Positions 47,001-57,555 of a stretch of 64,000 bases of DNA are shown in pieces. The notes below the pieces were generated by a model that was not told the DNA's origin, searched no databases, and saw only the letters and a program-made list of their open reading frames with translations. Where the stretch lies: positions 62,001 to 126,000 of the forward strand of contig FWCC01000087.1 in assembly GCA_900169235.1 (NCBI GenBank), in the 5' to 3' direction. The stretch is from Zarea fungicola (taxonomy: Eukaryota; Ascomycota; Sordariomycetes; Hypocreales; Cordycipitaceae). Every line of letters begins with the position of its first letter. Position 1 is the first letter of the stretch. Made by a program: the position numbers and the translations under genes.

Positions 47001-47664
47001 ACTGAGTGATTAGAGCTGCGCTGGCCACAGTACCCGAGGGTAGGGAACGTTGACAGAACGCTGCCGGATTTGTATGCTCGCAAACAGACCAAGCGCGGAA
47101 TAAAATGGAGGGAAGTCAACAGAATGCGGTAAGTAGACCGCCGACTATCACAGATGTTGTTGTATATGTTGGTGTAGCACATGTAAGACTCTGGGTAGTG
47201 TCTGATAATAAGCTATTTCCTGGATGCTTGGCTCATTTCCTCCCGACCGAGGCTTGCTGCCTGCCAGTCAATGAATGAAATGAATTCCTTACAACCTGTA
47301 GGTAATGGTGGGGGTTCTGTTACCGCTTCGTTGTGCGATATCTGCCTGGTACAAGTCACTCCCCACAGGAAAAACGCGGTGTGAATACCTCTGGGTCACC
47401 CCGCCCCGCCAACCTAGCCGGAGCCCGCCCATTGCTGGCAAATCTTCGACAGGCTACTGAGGGGCAATTCTATGCCTTGCTTGTTTCGACATTGCACAAA
47501 CAAACCACGCCAATCATTTTTCGACTCTCGTGATTTGCTCAGATCTTCGGGTTCAAGTCTCTTCTTCTTCTTCTTCTTCTTGTGCCGAACCCACCAAAGA
47601 CTCCTTTTGTTTCTTTTTCTTCCACACATTTGGTTCTCTAATAAGCTGTACACCGCATCACATA
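44062..47664. other. Gene-poor region (3.6 kb)
   Basis: No gene is supported. Direct copies of ACTCTGTAC and an inverted GTACTC/GAGTAC pair lie at about 45860-45905. A TTC microsatellite lies just before profilin. Frames at 45236-45583 and 46276-46879 are open but unconvincing. Confidence 0.4.
47559..47583. repeat. TTC/CTT microsatellite
   Basis: About eight tandem TTC units lie roughly 90 bases before the profilin start codon, in the likely leader or core promoter. CT-rich tracts are common there in filamentous fungi. Confidence 0.8.
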
Positions 47665-48480
47665 ATGTCGTGGCAAGGTAAATTCGTCCACCGCCTGGAA
47701 CCGATGATGCTGTTGCCCCTCCTTGTATCTGCGGCGCGGCACGCGCAGGAGGGAAAGGCTCGAGCAGTTGTGGCCTGAGACATGACTTGAAGCTAACCAC
47801 AATGCAACTCGCGATATAGCATACATCGATACCAGGTAAATACGCACTGTTGCCCTCCGAATGCGAAAGAGCCTCGCCCTGCGAGTCTATACCGACGAAA
47901 TATGTATTAACGCGAATGGGCGGGAATCTAGCCTCGTTGGCACAGGCCACATCACGCAGGGTGCCATTCTCAGTGTCGCCGGCGACAGCGCCTGGGCTAC
48001 CTCGACTGATCTGAAGGTAAGCACACAAGTCGTCATTCCAGGGTCTACGAGTAATGGCAGCCGATTAAATCAGGATCAGTGACTAACACTGCTTGGAAAC
48101 GGGAACAGATCCAGCCTGCCGAAATGAAGGCCATTGCCGCCATTGTCACCGGCGACAGCGGTGCCAAGGACAAGGCATTTGCTGAGGGCCTCTTTGTTGG
48201 CGGTGTTCGTTACGTCATGGCCAGGGCCGAAGACCGCAGCATCTACGCCCGATCTGTAAGTCTCATTCACTGTTTCTAGTCGGCTACAAAGTCAGCAGAT
48301 CCAGCCCACTAACCACGCTGGCTTTTGCCTTTACAATCGAAATAGGGACGCAATGGTGTCGCCATTGCCAAGACGAAGCAGGCCATCGTCGTCGGCGTGC
48401 ACGGCGAGACCCAGGTCGCTGGCAACGCCAGCTCTACCGTTGAGGGCCTCGCCGATTACCTGATCGGCCAGGGTTACTAG
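47665..48480 (+). CDS. PFY1: Profilin
   Basis: An actin-monomer and poly-proline binding protein of the cytosolic actin system, 131 residues in five exons (47665-47677, 47820-47835, 47932-48016, 48109-48255, 48346-48480). The first two exons are tiny (13 and 16 nt) and together encode MSWQAYIDT, the usual profilin start, then SLVGTGHITQGAIL. Also seen are the FVGGVRYVMARAEDRSIYAR sheet, KTKQAIVVGVHGETQ, and the terminal helix ending DYLIGQGY. Every splice keeps phase, and the protein matches family length. It converges on GOT1. Confidence 0.96.
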
Positions 48481-49194
48481 AGAAAACACATACATACCGA
48501 AAAAAAAAAGCGAATGGGACTTGGCACGTCTGTGGGTGGAAAGATGATATTGCAAGCGATTGTCAGTCCCATCCCAGAAGTCAAGCCCTAGTGGTTCCCG
48601 TCACCTGTTGAGAGCGAACCCTCCACGGATGGGGGCATCATGTTTGTCATGAGAAGCCATTCGCAGCTTGTGCATATATTTTCAATCATGGAAAGCGAGT
48701 CATCTGTGTTGCGGGGGAATAATAAATCAGAATGATGCATCTCTCTTAAACTTTACCTACGTTGCCTTCACCATCCACTCAATGACACTTCTTAAAGAGT
48801 TGGAGACTCAAGACGTTTTCGTGTTGGCTCGTTATTAACTTTAGTAGGTCATAGCAGCGTTATGATCCTTTTACAACTTGACAGCGCGACTCCTGTTCTA
48901 TTCCCACTTGGCTACCCAGTAACCAGCGTTTCAGGTATTCTGTGTTATTAAACGCCGAGGTGTATTATCCCTCTCGTTTTCATAATTGTACTCCGTTTTT
49001 TCGTTTCTCTTCAAAGTCTGCGTCTTCCCGCATGCTCTTTTCTTCTTGATATTAAAGTTTGTTAAATTATATTCGCTCGGGGCCGAATGCCATCATGATG
49101 AGCATGTTGCGGAAGATTCGGAATCGATCCGAATGTAGAAAAAGCATTCGAGGAGGATTGTTGCTGGATCCCCCTTGAGCTGTTGGTGTGCCTC
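48481..49194. other. Intergenic, shared 3' region
   Basis: The 3' ends of convergent profilin and GOT1 lie here. It is T-rich with no further gene seen. Confidence 0.55.
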
Positions 49195-49956
49195 TTATAC
49201 AGGAAGCTCAGCATTGCTGCGGGCGACACCTAAACGGTCGATCGCCATGCCGATATAAGGACCAACAACGGGGATGCCGCGCGCGAAGCCGGCAATTGTG
49301 CCTAGGAAGTCGCCAAAGAGAATCACTATGCCGTAACCCTCCACCAGAAAGCCAACAATCGTCCATCGCATGAGAATGAGTATCAGTCCCAAGAAAAAAG
49401 CGGCTGTACCTTTGGCCTTTTGCTTGCGCGCAAAGAAGGCGAGCGTCTTTTGGGGACCAATTATGATTGTGAGACCTATGAGGAAGAGAATCTAGTGTAT
49501 AATGTTAGCCTGTGTTGTTGCAATTCGAAACGAGACTGCAAATGGGACGGGAGGGGGCGTGGTACGTTTCCCATGGCAAGCCTGCGATAATTGTCAGCGA
49601 AGAAAGCATAGTGTACATGAAGGGCAGCTTACATTGCGCGATCAAAGAAGAACATAACACCTCCAACCAAGAATAGACCACCTAAATAAGAGAGGAGAGT
49701 CGTTAGTAGCCACGGAACGGAGCGCAAAGGAATACATTTTTGCGCCGCGCCGCGCATCTGCCAAAAACGTACCTCCCGAGCAGAAAACAACGCCAATTTC
49801 TATTGACTTGATTAGTATCCATCATATAGAGCCAGCGGCATTTGCGAGGCCATCCATAGCTACATGGTAGAGGCACCACCCCTCCAGCAAACAAAAACGC
49901 GTCAGTCCCAGGTATCTGGACTTACTCTGCGTGTCCGAAAGCCACATGGACGACAT
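49195..49956 (-). CDS. GOT1: Vesicle transport protein GOT1
   Basis: A four-helix Golgi membrane protein that helps ER-Golgi traffic. Five exons (49956-49926, 49799-49773, 49681-49633, 49581-49566, 49491-49195) give 139 residues; exon 4 is only 16 nt. Seen in order: MWLSDTQKIGVVFCSGGGLF, GGVMFFFDRAMLAMGN, LFLIGLTIIIGPQKTLAFFA, MRWTIVGFLVEGYGIVILFG, and FLGTIAGFARGIPVVGPYIG. These fit the Got1/SFT2-like family along the whole length. The first ATG adds MSS before the canonical MWLSDTQ, so 49947 is an equally likely start. Confidence 0.95.
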
Positions 49957-50990
49957 GATTGCGGACAAAGACGTATGACAAGAACCGGAATAGAATAAAA
50001 ATAAAGTGAAAGAAGAGAGAAGAAAAAGCTTGCGAATAGTGCGAGGCAAGGGTAGAATAAGCCAGGAAGAGGAAAAATATCGTTGGTATCAAGCGTGCCT
50101 AGTAGTTAATGTCCAGGACACCTTTTCATTTACAGGGAGATCCCCTAAATTTAGCTGCAAAATTGCTACCAGGTACGAACGGAGCTGTTGCAGGGGCGCG
50201 TCCGCTGGCGCTTGGCTGTCAAGTCGCCGCTATTGGGGCTCAAGCGGCACCAGGCACCAATTGGAAGAAGATTGGTGGGCATAAGACAGCTAGAAGCAGT
50301 TAGGGCGGCGACATAGGTATCTTCTGCCCACACCAAACTTTTCCTGAGCATTTCTTCTGCCGTGGCTTTCTTCCTCCTACAAAAAAGTGCGCAACTCCAT
50401 GCCCCGTCGTTGCATGTTGCACTTCCGTGCTCGCAACCTCAGGCTAGGTGCACTACGGCGACGAATTGGGCATTATCAGTAATCATACATGCTCAGCCAT
50501 TTTTTAATTGAGCTGTCTACGGTACGGGGCAATTGAACGATCTGGATTTAGATCGCTCCAAAGCTCACAATATTGCGGCAAGACGGGACGTCAACAATCC
50601 CAGAAAATGGGTATCAATTGACGCATTATCTATCCTTGCAATTTCTCCAGATATATGCCTCGACAGCCTAGATCTTCTTTTGAATTCTGGCAACTGAGGG
50701 AGCTTTCCATGTTTCCTCGGTACGTGTCGACTCTTTTTGTGGCAAAGAACAAATGATCACGATTAAGCCGGAGCGTCAATTTCCATCCCTCGACCGAGAG
50801 GCAGAGGGTGCATAGTTGGGGCTTGACTTTGTTGGTCGAACACTTTTTCCACGTAGCCTATTTTCTGCTTTTTTTTCTTCTTTGTTCTGTTGTACATGGT
50901 CGTAGAAAGCTAGTATATGCTACAGATAGGCAGATGTCGGTATTGTCTCTCGTTTCGTTCTTCTCGACCAGGACTGTGTATGTCATTCCA
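49957..50990. other. Intergenic region
   Basis: It holds the GOT1 promoter and the 3' end of IES6 (both minus strand). No gene was recognised. Confidence 0.5.
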
Positions 50991-51578
50991 TCACTTCAGG
51001 ACTGTGTGAGCACCACGAGCCTCAAGATATAGCTCGGCCGTGCTCTGTGGCAGAGAACGAATCAAGGCAAAAATCTCCTTGTTGTGGTAGCGTATCCTCG
51101 TCTTCGGGTCAAAGTACGGGGCAGGGAGGCCAGTGACGTCGCAGTAGCGCTTCGAATGCGCCAGTGATGGCGCAGACTCAATGTTTGTATATGTCGCTGC
51201 AGGTGTGGTGCCTGCACCTACCATGCCCCCCGGAACCTTGAGGCTCTTTTCTAGCACCAGCTTTGAGAGGCTGTTGGACGCCTGCGCTAGGTTTGGGCCG
51301 GCATGGGTATTGCCGTTGCCCGTTGTCGCTGGTGTCGATGTACCACTTGTGGAAAGGCCGTCGTCGCGGGCGGGTGTCGCGGCACCGCTGCCGTCGGCGG
51401 GGGTAGCCAAAGCCGAGGCTTCTCTCTTAGAGGCATCGCCGACAATGGCTTTGAGGTTCTTGTTGCGTCGTTGGTTGGGCTTCCACGCTGTGTTGCGAAA
51501 CGTCTTTTGGATCGCATGGAGATCCAGCTCCTCGAGAACCTTGAGGTGGGCGAGCTGGGCTTCGGTTGGGGCCGCCAT
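50991..51578 (-). CDS. IES6: INO80 complex subunit Ies6
   Basis: A nuclear subunit of the INO80 chromatin remodeller; Ies6 pairs with Arp5 and couples ATP hydrolysis to nucleosome sliding. One exon encodes 195 residues. The N-terminus (LDLHAIQKTFRNTAWKPNQR, RRNKNLKAI) and the C-terminal YL1-type domain (YCDVTGLPAPYFDPKTRIRY, then IRSLPQSTAELYLEARG) are diagnostic. The middle is Ser/Thr/Gly-rich and disordered. It is head to head with DAD4 over 267 bases. ARP5, its partner's gene, starts 1.27 kb away. Confidence 0.95.
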   Translation of the reverse strand: MAAPTEAQLAHLKVLEELDLHAIQKTFRNTAWKPNQRRNKNLKAIVGDASKREASALATPADGSGAATPARDDGLSTSGTSTPATTGNGNTHAGPNLAQASNSLSKLVLEKSLKVPGGMVGAGTTPAATYTNIESAPSLAHSKRYCDVTGLPAPYFDPKTRIRYHNKEIFALIRSLPQSTAELYLEARGAHTVLK

Positions 51579-51845
51579 TTTGCTATTATAATTATTATAT
51601 GTAGAAACGTTGGCTTTGGCAAGAATGGAGATGGTTTGTATTTCCGAAAACCTGACAAGTTTTTGAAACCGTAATGATCCCTGTGAAGCTTGACGCGCTG
51701 CAACGGCTCTTTGACACTATTCTGCCGCGGCTCACCGCATGCGCGTATTGATTGAACCAAGACAACAGATTATCACGAGCTGCCCTTCTGGCAACATGTA
51801 GAATTTAAAATAAAGGCTATTTTTCTTCTACGGGGCGGATTAAGG

Positions 51846-52281
51846 ATGGTATGTATCTTGTTTCACTTCCAGCTCAGAACATGTTAACAATTGGCAGGAA
51901 AGCCCCCATGAGCATCAGCAGAACTTACTGCTATCTCGCATTATCAACAACGTGGTAGGGAATGACATCGACCTGCAAGGGAGAGCTCGGCTGAACAAAC
52001 ACAGGAAAAGCTAAACGAAGCTGTCATTGTGATGAACAAGAGTCTTCAAGTAAGTCACCTAGTTGCCATTTTATACTTCCTGTTGTTCACCATGTAAATA
52101 GGACATCAACATCCAAAATATGAATGTCGAGTTGGTGGCACAAATGTTCAAGAATTACCAGTCAAATGTGCTGTTTCATCTAGAAGGTATCCTCTTTAAG
52201 TTACTTTGCATTTTTAAACATGTGTCAACTGACTTTTCTTCAGCGACGGATAATTTAAAGCCGCCATCTCAAAGTCAGTGA
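51846..52281 (+). CDS. DAD4: DASH/Dam1 complex subunit Dad4
   Basis: A kinetochore protein of the Dam1/DASH ring that couples chromosomes to microtubules. Five exons (51846-51848, 51898-51954, 52005-52049, 52102-52186, 52244-52281) give 75 residues, matching the family's 70-75. The first coding exon is only the ATG: AAGGATG is followed directly by a GTATGT donor, and after the AG at 51896-51897 the protein goes on [19 protein letters not shown]. Then come [34 protein letters not shown] and a short C-terminal tail. No exon is long enough to stand out as an open frame. Identity rests on nearly full-length agreement with Dad4 and on perfect phase at four introns. Confidence 0.93.
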
Positions 52282-52843
52282 TGCTATCTTGACGAGTAGC
52301 TGTATTTTAGAATCTCGGCGACAGACCCACCAATATGACTATATGAATAGAAGATTGATAATTAAAGGACAGGTTTTTCACATACTATTTTCAAGCGTAT
52401 CGTTTCCTTCTGAGTGCGGTTTTCGAGGTCACTCGTCGACGTTCCGCGGAACCACAGGCGAGCGACTGGCCCCAAGGCACATCTTGACTCATTAATATTG
52501 AAAATTGAGAAGTAAAACCAAGATAGGCTAAAAATTTTACCCATGAACTGTAACGTGTAATGCTCCCCTAATGCAGTCTTTCGTAGGCGAATTCATCAGG
52601 TAGTCTCATCCCCCAGTTCTTAAAACATCAGCCTTGCAGCCTCGCGCCTGTTGAGCGGGTTGGTGGGTGCGACTTCGAACTCACGACTCTGGGGCCAGCA
52701 ACTCTAAAACATCCACCACCTCATCCATTGAAAGGGCGGCCATTTTGAATTTACTGCTCGCTGCCTCGCACCTCACTCCCGCCTCCCAAACATGGTGATA
52801 ATTTGCCTTTAACTGACCCTCCTCCGATTCCAAAACCAAAATC
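52282..52843. other. Intergenic, DAD4 to ARP5
   Basis: It holds the DAD4 3' end and the ARP5 promoter (both plus strand). A degenerate stretch at 52655-52700 faintly recalls a tRNA T-loop but forms no cloverleaf. No gene was seen. Confidence 0.5.
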
Positions 52844-55352
52844 ATGGCTCCTTCGGCCACCAGCGAGCAGCCACCCGCCGCGGCGCACATGGACGAGAGG
52901 ACGTTCCCTCCAGCAAGGATTTATCCCGTGAAGGAGACGCGCTTCGAGAAATATGTTACTCCAGATAGTGAGGGTCGCAAGCGTGCACTCAAGCTGGATG
53001 GCAACGCTGCAATTGTCATTGACAACGGTGAGCTCCGGTTTCTCTGCGCGCGACACCCTGGTAGGCGTGGCAAACATTTTGGATACGCTCTGACAATCTC
53101 TTGTTCCTTTGTTAGGGTCCTCTACTGTCCGCGCCGGATGGTCATTCGAAGATGCGCCTCGTTTCAGCATGCCTCCGATCATGGCAAAATATCGCGACCG
53201 AAAGATTGGCAAAACATTTTCCTTTGCTGGCGCCGACTGCTTTGCGGATACCACTGCCAGGGGCCACATTCGCAACGCTTTTGAGCAGGGAACGGGAATT
53301 GTCAGCAACTGGGATGTCATGGAGCATCTGCTGGACTATATTTTTCTCAAGCTCGGCATGAATGACTCAGAAGGAGGCGTTGATGTGCCGGTAGTGATGA
53401 CTGAAGCTGTCGCTAACCTTCCTTACTCACGGAAATGTGCGTTTAGACGGCCTTGCATGGTCACAGTTCTTCCTGACTATTAAACTAACGTCTCTGTTTA
53501 GCTATGACTGAAATCATCTTTGAATGCTACGGCGCTCCTTCGCTAGCATACGGCATCGACTCGCTGTTCTCATACCGACACAATCAAGGAAAGACTGGAC
53601 TTGTGGTGTCGTCATCCTACACTTCCACGCATATTATACCTGTTTATAACTCCAAGGCAATGCTCGGCCAGGCTACAAGGTTAAATTGGGGAGGATACCA
53701 TGGCTCTGAGTATCTGCTCAAGCTGATCCGTCTCAAATATCCAGCTTTTACCGGCAAGCTCAACAACTCACAGGCTGAGCACATGCTCAGGGACCACTGT
53801 TACATCTCCGATTCCTATGAGGACGAGATCAAGGGCTACCTGGACTGGACTGGTCTAGAAGACCGCGATATTGTCATTCAATACCCCTTCACTGAGGAGG
53901 TAGTTGTGCAAAAGTCCGCAGAAGAGCTAGCACGTATAGCAGAGCGCAAGAAGGAAAGTGGTCGCCGCTTGCAAGAGCAGGCCGCCAAAATGCGACTAGA
54001 AAAGCTGATGAAGAAGGAGCAGGACCTGGAATACTACAGAAACCTTCAGGAGAAAATCACTAATGAGACTAAGAAGGAGACGAGACGACTTTTGGACAGC
54101 AATGAACTCAAAGACGAGATGCAACTCGAGAAAATGATCAAGGAACTAGAAAAGGCGATCCGAAAAGCCAGAATAAAGGATGTCGGAGGCGATCCTGAAG
54201 AGGAAGAGGAAGCTCCCAACTTTGACCTGTTGGACATACCAGATGAGCAGCTCGATGAGGCCCAAATCAAGCAGAAGCGCCAACAGCGACTCATGAAATC
54301 CAACCATGACGCTCGCGCTCGCGCCAAGGCCGAAAAGGACGCCGAGAAGGCGCGCGTTGCAGAAGAGGAGCGCCTGGACAGGGAGAAACGCGAAAACGAC
54401 CTTGAGGGCTGGCTGGAGGAGAAGCGCCAGGCGCGCTTGGCGACGCTGCAAAAGATTAAAGAGCGCGATCGTCTCAAGCAGGACCTGGGTAACCGCAAGT
54501 CGCTCGCGTCGCAGATTCGCATGAAGAGTATCGCCAACCTCGCCTCGGACAACCCGACCAAGAAGCGCCGCCGAGGCGTTGACGACGACAACTTTGGCGC
54601 CGACGATGACGACTGGGGGGTGTATCGCCAAATCACTGTCGGCGACAACAGCGACGACGAGCATGAGGAGGAGGACCTGAGCACAAGCCTGAAGACACTC
54701 GAAGAGGAGCTCCTCAGGTACGATGCCGAGTTTACGTACGAGCACACACAGGAGGCGCAGTCTGACTGGTCCCGATCTCTGCTGCACGCCTTTGCGAGGG
54801 GCCCGCGGCCATTTGATGCCGGCTCGCAGGCGGAGCTCAACCAGATCCATCTCAACGTCGAGCGTATCCGCGTGCCCGAGGTCGTCTTCCACCCTTCGAT
54901 TGCGGGCGTTGACCAGTCGGGCGTCGTGGACATTGCAAGCGATGTGCTGAACCAGCGCCTCGTGGGGTCGCTCGGCGCCGCCGCCGTGGATGAATTTCTC
55001 AAAGATGTGTTTTTGACGGGTGGCAACACGCTGTTTAGGAACTTTGATGAGCGCATGCGGGAGGGCCTGCGCGCGCTACTGCCAGCCGAAGCGCCCCTGC
55101 GGGTGCGCCATGCAACGGATCCGCTGCTTGACGCGTGGAAGGGTGCTGCGGGTTGGACAGGTACGGCTGGATGGAAGCAGGCGACTGTCTCCCGGGAGGA
55201 GTACCTCGAAAAGGGTGCTGATTACATCAAGGTAACCATTTTCCCCCTTATCTCCTCCGCTCTCTTCCCTCTTCTTCTCTTCACAATCTAAATATCGGGC
55301 CATATACTAATGAATAACCCAGGAGCACGATATGGGCAACTCGTATGCTTGA
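52844..55352 (+). CDS. ARP5: Actin-related protein Arp5 (INO80 complex)
   Basis: A nuclear actin-fold subunit of INO80, working with Ies6. Four exons (52844-53027, 53116-53436, 53502-55231, 55323-55352) give 754 residues, typical for Arp5. The actin fold starts with IVIDNGSSTVRAGWS across intron 1 and resumes with MTEIIFECYGAPSLAYGIDS after intron 2. The actin core is split by the long Arp5-specific charged coiled-coil insert (residues about 310-560, with EEEEEAPNFDLLDIPDEQ and a KKRRRG patch). It returns with VFLTGGNTLFRNFDERM. The last exon is 30 nt (EHDMGNSYA); reading through its intron would give a wrong hydrophobic tail. The start is the first ATG in frame. Confidence 0.95.
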
Positions 55353-56179
55353 TTGGTGCTGGGAACGCAGGAGTTTTAATATATGGGTGGCGGGGGAGTG
55401 TCGTGCCTTGTTTTTTTTTCCGTCTTTTGCCGTTTCCCTATCTACTTTGGTGTACTATTGCAAGAAAATGTATGGGATATTTAGTATTTTGATTTCATTA
55501 CTTGAGCTTTTTAAATTGGGCAGTGTGTGTTCAAGTTCTTAATAAATTAAATCCAAAAGTGAAACGGACTTGTGCATTACAAGAACATTAGCACGTCAAA
55601 CCAAGCTTGGTGAGCTCCTTCAAAGCTGTCAATTTGTCTAAATTTTCTGTCATGTCATGAACAGTGCTTTACATAGCAAAATGGCCATCTCATCGTCCAT
55701 CCATCGTGTCATTAGTGGGAGACATGTGGTGCCATTCGTAGTTTGTTGGGAGAGGTGGCCTTGCAGACAAAGAGATGCAAGCAAGATGCCGCACCGCATA
55801 CAATACGCCGAGTATGTCATATCGCACGACGATGCCTTTACATGACAGCAAAAAGCCTATAGGAAAGAAAAGAAAAGCAAAGAAATAAACAAAAGAGAAT
55901 GTAGGGGAAAGGTGGAAGTACATCTTTCAGAATGACCCCCAAAGGAAGAAAAGAAGAACATGGGAAACCGTATAGAAACGCCAAAGTGTATAAAGTAAAA
56001 ACAGAGAAATCTTCGCCTTTGCGTTCCCAGAAACGCCTCGCAAATAGCAAAATGAGAACCATGGGGGGGAGAGAAGTTTGGGAAGGTGTGTAGAAGAGGG
56101 TTGGTTTTGGATTGCCTTGCTACAGAACAAGGATCCAAGATTCAAGGCATGGGAGGCAGGCCAGAAATACGTGTCAACT
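55353..56179. other. Intergenic, shared 3' region
   Basis: The spacer between convergent ARP5 and the bZIP gene is T-rich then purine-rich. No gene was seen. Confidence 0.5.
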
Positions 56180-57555
56180 TTAGGGCGCAGTTTGCTCTCC
56201 TGCAGTTAGGTGTCTGTTTATCTCATCTGTTGATCGTGTGTCGTCCTGGGATTCAGCTTTAAAACCGCTGCTCGTATACTGTGGACGCTGCTCGGCAGAG
56301 AGCTGCTCCTGCGCGGCAAGACCGGCGACGGCCTGGGCAACCGCTTCGAGTGGCGTGCCGACAGTGGTAATCTCTGGTTGCGGCTCTTGGGCAGCAGTCG
56401 GCAGCTGCTGACTCTGCGGGTGGCCGAGGTTAACATTGGGCGGCGGCGGCGGGAACTCGCCAATGGTGTCAAGGAGTCGCGTCTGCAGCTGGATAATGTA
56501 CTCGCGAAGAGCATAGCTTTCGGACTGATATTGCTTAAATGTCATTTCCATGCTGCTGAAGTCGCGGACCTGCTGCTCGAGTTTCTTGATGTAGCCTTCC
56601 TTGCGCTGGCGGAATGCGCGCTACAGACGGAGTCTTGTTAGTCGGGTTTCCAAATAAAGTTGTTGGGAGTTGAATAAGAGGCGCTGGCTGAGCGGGCAAT
56701 GATGCTTACCTGGGCTGCTCTATTCTGCGCTGCTCGCTTGGACTGCGACAGCTCTCTTTTATTGCTCTTGCGTCCATCAGTAGGGTCGATGGCCATGGGA
56801 TCATTCAGATCCGCATTGGGCGCGAGAGGAGAGCCAGACGGGTGCGATGCGGCAGACACAGGGCTGTGGCCATGATCCTGGTGAGATAATTGCATCATTG
56901 GACTGGTCGGGGAGTTTTCATGGGCGGCGCGAAGGTCAGGGTGAATATGGGACTCGACTTCGCTTTTGGTAGCGAGAGCCCGGGCAGCAGTGTCCCTCGC
57001 GGAATAGTGCAGATCTTCGTAGCCGTTGGAGGCGCGCGCCGGGTCGTCGCGAGAGTCGCGGGCGCCGGTGGTGGGTGATGCAGACGACTGCTCGGCTTCG
57101 TGGTTCTGCAAGAGCTCAAGTTGGGCACGCAGGTGCTGCTGCTCTGTGGGCGGCGAGAGCATGTTAGTACACGGAACTCAAGATGCCGAGCGGGATGCCG
57201 ATGGAAGAAGCAGTGCAACGATGAGGCAGATGGAAACAGGGTGGGCGGCTTTCTCCAAGAAGATGACGTGCCAATGTATAATACTTAGTTCTGACAGCAT
57301 AAATCGTCTACGCGCCAGGAAACAAGAATAGCGACAATATCCGAGAGGCTGCCTTGCATACAGAGTGCGCAGGGACCGGCGGAGATGTACGTGGTGGCGG
57401 GAGGGTAAACACACACGACGCGAATACAAAGGCAGCGAGTGGCCTAAAATGGTGGCGGGCGTCGCGCAGATGGGGGCAGGATGCAAACGAAGAATAAAAA
57501 ATAAAAATAGAGTATGAATCTACTGACCTTGAGTACTTGCGCCGCTGGACGACAT
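56180..57555 (-). CDS. kapC: bZIP transcription factor, kapC type
   Basis: A nuclear DNA-binding protein of the fungal kapC/Yap-like bZIP group. Three exons (57555-57528, 57143-56710, 56620-56180) give 300 residues. Intron 1 is unusually long (384 nt) and follows only nine codons (MSSSGASTQ). The basic region crosses intron 2: SQSKRAAQNRAAQ (residues about 142-154) then RAFRQRKEGYIKKLEQQV, with the N-x2-A-x2-R core. The zipper continues through LREYIIQLQTRLLD. An upstream acidic and His-rich segment and a Gln/Ala-rich C-terminus look like activation regions. No N-terminal or C-terminal redox-cysteine domains of the Yap1 kind are visible. Target genes are unknown. Confidence 0.92.

Noticed and set aside
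47414..48028. Minus-strand open frame of 204 codons over profilin
   Set aside because: It includes a run of lysines from the TTC microsatellite and lies antisense to profilin exons.
52655..52700. Possible tRNA T-loop (minus strand TTCGA within a short stem)
   Set aside because: No anticodon arm, D-loop or matching acceptor stem could be built around it.
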